A stretch of 8,145 bases of DNA from an uncultured Eubacteriales bacterium (GTDB lineage: Bacteria; Bacillota; Clostridia; Lachnospirales; CAG-274): assembly GCA_902496345.1 (NCBI GenBank), contig CABVAP010000107.1, forward strand, positions 1 to 8,145, in the 5' to 3' direction. Position 1 is the stretch's first letter, and every line of letters starts with the position of its first letter. The notes below the pieces were generated by a model. The model saw nothing but the letters and a program-made list of their open reading frames with translations. It was not told the DNA's origin and ran no database searches. A program made the translations under genes and the position numbers. Below, piece after piece: positions 5,379 to 8,145 of the stretch.

Positions 5379-6644
5379 ATGCAAAAACTTACAAGCAAAG
5401 TTACAGACCAAGTTGATTTTTTTCAAGGTAATGACCCTTACGATTTAGTAGAAAAATATGGCACACCTCTTTATGTTTACAACGAACGTATTCTTCGTGA
5501 AAAATGCAGAGATATTAAAAATCTTGTTACTTACCCTAATTTTTCAGTAAACTATTCAGCTAAAGCAAACAGCAATTTAGCTTTTCTTGAAATCGTTCAA
5601 GAAGAAGGACTTAACGTTGACGCTATGTCTCCAGGTGAAATTTCTGCTGAACTTAAAGCAGGTTTTAAACCAGAACAGATTTTTTACATCAGTAATAACG
5701 TTTCTGAAGAAGAAATGCAGTTTGCTATCGACCACAATATTTTAATGAGCGTTGACTCTCTTTCTCAGCTTGAGCAATATGGCAGACTTAACCCAGGTGG
5801 AAAAATCGCTGCTCGTTTCAACGGTGGTGTTGGTGCAGGTCATCACGAAAAAGTTGTAACTGCTGGTAAGAAAACTAAATTTGCTATTAATCCTGAATAT
5901 ATTCCTGAATTTAAAGCAATTCTTGAAAAATACAATCTTAAATTCGTTGGTATCAACCAACACATCGGTTCTCTTTTTATGGAAGGGGACAAATATATCG
6001 AAGGTGTTAAAGCTATTCTTGAAATCGCTAAACAATTTGATGACCTTGAATTTGTTGACCTTGGTGGTGGTTTTGGTATACCTTACGAAAAACTTAACGA
6101 CCAACCTCGTCTTGACCTTAAAGATTTAGGTGAAAAACTTAGCAAAGTGTTAGAAGACTTTGCAAAAGAATATGGTAAACAAATTACTTTCAAAGTTGAA
6201 CCAGGTAGATATATTTCTGCTGAATGTGGCGTTTTACTCGGAACTGTTCACGCTGTTAAATACAACGGACCTCACAAATTTGCCGGTACTGACCTTGGAT
6301 TTAACGTTCTTGCAAGACCTGTTATGTACGATTCTCACCACGACATTGAAGTTTACAGAAAATCTGACGTTAAATCTGAAAAAGAAGAGCCTGTTACTGT
6401 TGTTGGTAACATCTGTGAAAGTGGTGACATTATCGCCAAAGACAGAGTTCTTCCTGATGTAAAAGAAGGCGATTTACTCGCTATTCTTGATGCTGGTGCT
6501 TACGGTCACGCTATGTCTTCAAACTACAACAACAGATTAAGACCTGCTGAAGTTTTTATCAGAGAAAACGGTGAGGTTGTCTTAACAAGAGAAAGAGATA
6601 CTTATGATGATATTCTTAGAAAATACATCTCTCTTAAAAAATAA
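5379..6644 (+). CDS. lysA: Diaminopimelate decarboxylase LysA
   Basis: The 421-residue protein is a fold-III, PLP-dependent decarboxylase of normal LysA length. It has YGTPLYVYNE (27-36) at the N-terminus, YSAKAN with the PLP lysine (Lys62), HIGS (195-198), the phosphate-binding GGGFG (229-233), EPGRYISAECG (274-284), CESGD with the catalytic cysteine contributed to the partner subunit (Cys346), and GAYGHAMSSNYN (373-384) with the PLP-contacting Tyr375. CESGD and the length favour LysA over arginine, ornithine or carboxynorspermidine decarboxylases. It removes CO2 from meso-2,6-diaminopimelate to give L-lysine, the last step of the DAP pathway, in the cytoplasm. The start is secure: AAAGGAG (5365-5371), seven bases, ATG. 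It is a single-gene unit with its own promoter and terminator. It uses ATC for 12 of 28 isoleucines, unlike its neighbours, which suggests high expression. Confidence 0.97.
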   Translation: MQKLTSKVTDQVDFFQGNDPYDLVEKYGTPLYVYNERILREKCRDIKNLVTYPNFSVNYSAKANSNLAFLEIVQEEGLNVDAMSPGEISAELKAGFKPEQIFYISNNVSEEEMQFAIDHNILMSVDSLSQLEQYGRLNPGGKIAARFNGGVGAGHHEKVVTAGKKTKFAINPEYIPEFKAILEKYNLKFVGINQHIGSLFMEGDKYIEGVKAILEIAKQFDDLEFVDLGGGFGIPYEKLNDQPRLDLKDLGEKLSKVLEDFAKEYGKQITFKVEPGRYISAECGVLLGTVHAVKYNGPHKFAGTDLGFNVLARPVMYDSHHDIEVYRKSDVKSEKEEPVTVVGNICESGDIIAKDRVLPDVKEGDLLAILDAGAYGHAMSSNYNNRLRPAEVFIRENGEVVLTRERDTYDDILRKYISLKK

Positions 6645-6680
6645 TTTTTTTGGATAGTCTTGAATAATATATACTGAAAA

Positions 6681-6723
6681 TTTAAGAGCTTGGGGCTTTG
6701 CCTCAAGCTTTTAAAGATTTTTT
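6681..6723 (+). terminator. Rho-independent terminator of lysA
   Basis: A 16-bp stem with two G-U pairs (6681-6696 with 6700-6715) closes on a TTT loop, then GA and a run of six T (6718-6723). It lies 36 bases after the lysA stop. Its core TTGGGGCTTTGCCTCAA matches the reverse complement of the hairpin at 55-71 in 16 of 17 bases, linking it to the intergenic hairpin family. Confidence 0.75.
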
Positions 6724-6742
6724 AAAGTAAGAGAGGGTTGGG

Positions 6743-6786
6743 CGAAAAGACCGTGGGGTGTTGCCCCAACACCCCACTAGCTTTCG
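6743..6786. repeat. G/C-rich intergenic hairpin
   Basis: GTGGGGTGTTG (6753-6763) pairs perfectly with CAACACCCCAC (6767-6777) across a CCC loop. After a symmetrical 3x3 internal loop, CGAAAAG (6743-6749) pairs with CTTTCG (6781-6786) with one bulge. There is no U-tract on either side. The 11-base left arm also occurs at 47-57. This is probably a dispersed palindromic element rather than a terminator; its function is unknown. Confidence 0.6.
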
Positions 6787-6837
6787 GCACTTTTGCTATG
6801 CCTGTCGGATTTCTTTCTGATGTCTATTGAAAAAAAG

Positions 6838-6866
6838 TTGGTGGGTGTGGGCAAAGCCCATATAAA
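6838..6866 (+). promoter_or_regulatory. Possible promoter of the chromate transporter pair
   Basis: TTGGTG (6838-6843, three of six consensus bases) and TATAAA (6861-6866, five of six) are 17 bases apart, placing the start near 6873 and leaving a leader of about 34 bases. The spacer contains TGGGC-AAA-GCCCA (6848-6860), a small hairpin of the same type as that at 55-71. The weak -35 keeps confidence low, but the genes need a promoter in this gap after the lysA terminator. Confidence 0.35.
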
Positions 6867-6906
6867 AAAATAAATAATTAATTAATAATTAAGAAAGGAT
6901 AGGGTT

Positions 6907-7449
6907 ATGCTAAAAACACTTTTAACTATATACGTTACCTTTATGAAAATTGGCGTTTGTACATTTGGTGGTGGTTATGCTATGATTCCTGTTTTACAAA
7001 AAGAAATTGTTGAGGGTAAACATTGGGTTACTGATGAGGAAATAATGGACTATTATGTCGTTGGTCAATGTACCCCTGGTGTAATCGCTGTAAACGTTGC
7101 TACATTTGTTGGTCAAAAAATTGGTGGAATTTTGGGCGGAATAATTGCAACTCTTGGCCTTGTTACACCGTCTTATATAATAATTTGTTTTATTGCCGCT
7201 TTTATGCAGAGGTTTGCAGAAATTAGCTATGTTCAAAGTGCTTTCGCTGGCGTTAGAATTGTCGTTTGTGCTATGGTAATAAATACCGTTATTGGTATGA
7301 TTAAAAAAAATGTTACGAATGCTCTTACTTTCTTGACACTTGTTGGTACTTTTGTTGCTGTTGCTCTATTTGCTGTTTCGCCTGTTATAATTGTATTTAC
7401 CGTTGCAATTATAGGTTTACTTTTTGGAAAAGGGGGAAACAATAAATGA
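6907..7449 (+). CDS. chrA: Chromate transporter (CHR family), first short-chain subunit
   Basis: The 180-residue membrane protein is one CHR domain, half the size of long-chain ChrA. It shows the N-terminal signature FGGGYAMIPVLQKEI (20-34), then a short polar loop (35-45) and GQCTPGVIAVNVATFVG (53-69). Hydrophobic segments follow at about 73-100, 112-130 and 138-174, ending in a polar GKGGNNK tail. Short CHR proteins usually come as adjacent pairs and are thought to work together, as the B. subtilis ChrA/ChrB (YwrB/YwrA) pair does in chromate efflux. Chromate itself is inferred from family membership, and the natural anion here may differ. AAAGGA (6894-6899), seven bases before ATG 6907, supports the start. 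The gene overlaps its partner by four bases (ATGA). Confidence 0.92.
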   Translation: MLKTLLTIYVTFMKIGVCTFGGGYAMIPVLQKEIVEGKHWVTDEEIMDYYVVGQCTPGVIAVNVATFVGQKIGGILGGIIATLGLVTPSYIIICFIAAFMQRFAEISYVQSAFAGVRIVVCAMVINTVIGMIKKNVTNALTFLTLVGTFVAVALFAVSPVIIVFTVAIIGLLFGKGGNNK

Positions 7450-8054
7450 TAACAACATTATTATACCTTGCTATTGAATTTATGAAAACTGGCCTTTTTG
7501 CTGTCGGTGGTGGTCTTGCTACTATCCCTTTCCTTAAAGAAATTGCTACAAATTATGACTGGTTTAAACTTGAAGAACTTACTGATATGATTGCTATTTC
7601 TGAATCAACCCCTGGTCCTATTGGTATAAATATGTCTACCTATTCAGGGTTTAAAGCAGAGGGACTTATTGGTGCTGCTGTTGCAACAATAAGTATTGTT
7701 GTACCTCCGATAATAATAATATTGATTATATCTAAAGTTTTTGAAAAATTTAAAACAAATAAATATGTTGAGAAAATGTTCTCAATTTTGCGTCCTGCTT
7801 CTACCGGTCTTATCCTTGGGGCTATGATGGATATTTTTATTATGTCATTATTTTATCAAGATAATTTTAATCAAGTTATTGAGCTTATAAAAAACAACAA
7901 TATTGATGTTGCTTATATCCTTGATTTGGTTGTCAATTGGAAAAGCGTTTTATTTTTTGTACTTGCTTTTTTTGGCGTTAGAAAATTTAAAAAATTTCAC
8001 CCAATCGTATTTATAGCGTCTGGTGCTATCTTTGGTATATTTCTTGGTCTATAA
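7446..8054 (+). CDS. chrA: Chromate transporter (CHR family), second short-chain subunit
   Basis: The 202-residue membrane protein is the partner CHR half. It has EFMKTGLFAVGGGLATIPFLKEI (11-33), aligned with the same block in the first subunit, a hydrophilic stretch (34-46), and the second signature ISESTPGPIGINMSTYSGF (51-69). Hydrophobic segments lie at about 72-98, 113-136, 157-178 and 186-202. GGGGG (7432-7436) inside the preceding gene is a plausible ribosome binding site nine bases before ATG 7446, and the ATGA overlap points to coupled translation in fixed ratio. The two proteins are clearly related but diverged, as expected of an ancient duplication giving a two-subunit transporter. 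Substrate specificity cannot be read from sequence. No recognised regulator or chromate reductase is nearby. Confidence 0.92.
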   Translation: MITTLLYLAIEFMKTGLFAVGGGLATIPFLKEIATNYDWFKLEELTDMIAISESTPGPIGINMSTYSGFKAEGLIGAAVATISIVVPPIIIILIISKVFEKFKTNKYVEKMFSILRPASTGLILGAMMDIFIMSLFYQDNFNQVIELIKNNNIDVAYILDLVVNWKSVLFFVLAFFGVRKFKKFHPIVFIASGAIFGIFLGL

Positions 8055-8086
8055 ATATATATCTTGTATTTTTTATAAATTCTTAT

Positions 8087-8120
8087 TTTGTGTTGAGGTA
8101 CAATAGATAGGTAACACAAA
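8087..8120. repeat. Inverted repeat around a promoter-like hexamer
   Basis: TTTGTGTT (8087-8094) and AACACAAA (8113-8120) form a perfect 8-bp inverted repeat with an 18-base centre holding TACAAT (8099-8104), a good -10 match. No convincing -35 lies 17 bases upstream (TAAATT). There is no U-tract, so this is not an obvious terminator for the transporter genes. It may be an operator or promoter for a gene beyond the right edge. Confidence 0.35.
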
Positions 8121-8145
8121 CAAAATAAAAACAAGGTTCAAAATT

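Noticed and set aside
1..8145. CRISPR array, tRNA, rRNA, transposase or phage genes
   Set aside because: No regularly spaced direct repeats, no recognisable structural RNA sequence, and no mobile-element protein motif were seen on either strand.

Overview
The window is AT-rich DNA from a low-GC Gram-positive bacterium, most likely of class Clostridia. This rests on strong AGGAGG-type ribosome binding sites, TTGnnn/TAnnnT promoters, U-tract terminators, an rsmH-ftsL-class B PBP run in which the PBP ends in PASTA repeats, and protein sequences of Firmicutes type. No closer placement is possible from sequence alone.

Layout. (1) Bases 1-164 hold no gene but carry a tight train of four hairpins in an unusually G/C-rich patch. 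(2) Bases 165-728, minus strand, are a full-length maltose/galactoside-type O-acetyltransferase gene interrupted by one in-frame TAA. (3) Bases 729-1015 form a divergent control region: a minus-strand promoter with LacI-like palindromes, a two-level hairpin followed by a U-tract terminator on the plus strand with no gene in front of it, then a good plus-strand promoter and a short leader. (4) Bases 1016-4904 are a three-gene operon, rsmH (16S rRNA methyltransferase), an ftsL-like divisome gene, and a class B penicillin-binding protein (FtsI/SpoVD type). It closes with a strong terminator and a probable second one. This is a short division and cell wall (dcw) cluster: no mraZ lies in front and no mur genes behind. 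(5) Bases 4905-5378 are an AT-rich gap with those terminators, imperfect repeats and the lysA promoter. (6) Bases 5379-6644 are lysA (diaminopimelate decarboxylase), a single-gene unit with its own terminator. (7) Bases 6645-6906 are a second hairpin-rich, G/C-rich spacer that shares short sequences with the patch at the left edge. (8) Bases 6907-8054 are two short-chain chromate transporter (CHR) genes with a 4-base overlap. (9) Bases 8055-8145 carry an inverted repeat around a promoter-like hexamer.

Functionally, FtsL and the PBP act together in septal peptidoglycan synthesis. LysA makes lysine from meso-diaminopimelate, a precursor shared with peptidoglycan. RsmH tunes the ribosomal decoding site. 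The CHR pair is an independent transport unit. The coding content is ordinary housekeeping. The less ordinary material is the dispersed G/C-rich hairpin family, the gene-less structured element with terminator at 786-905, the nonsense codon in the acetyltransferase, and an insertion inside the last PASTA domain. I see no convincing undescribed multi-gene system.
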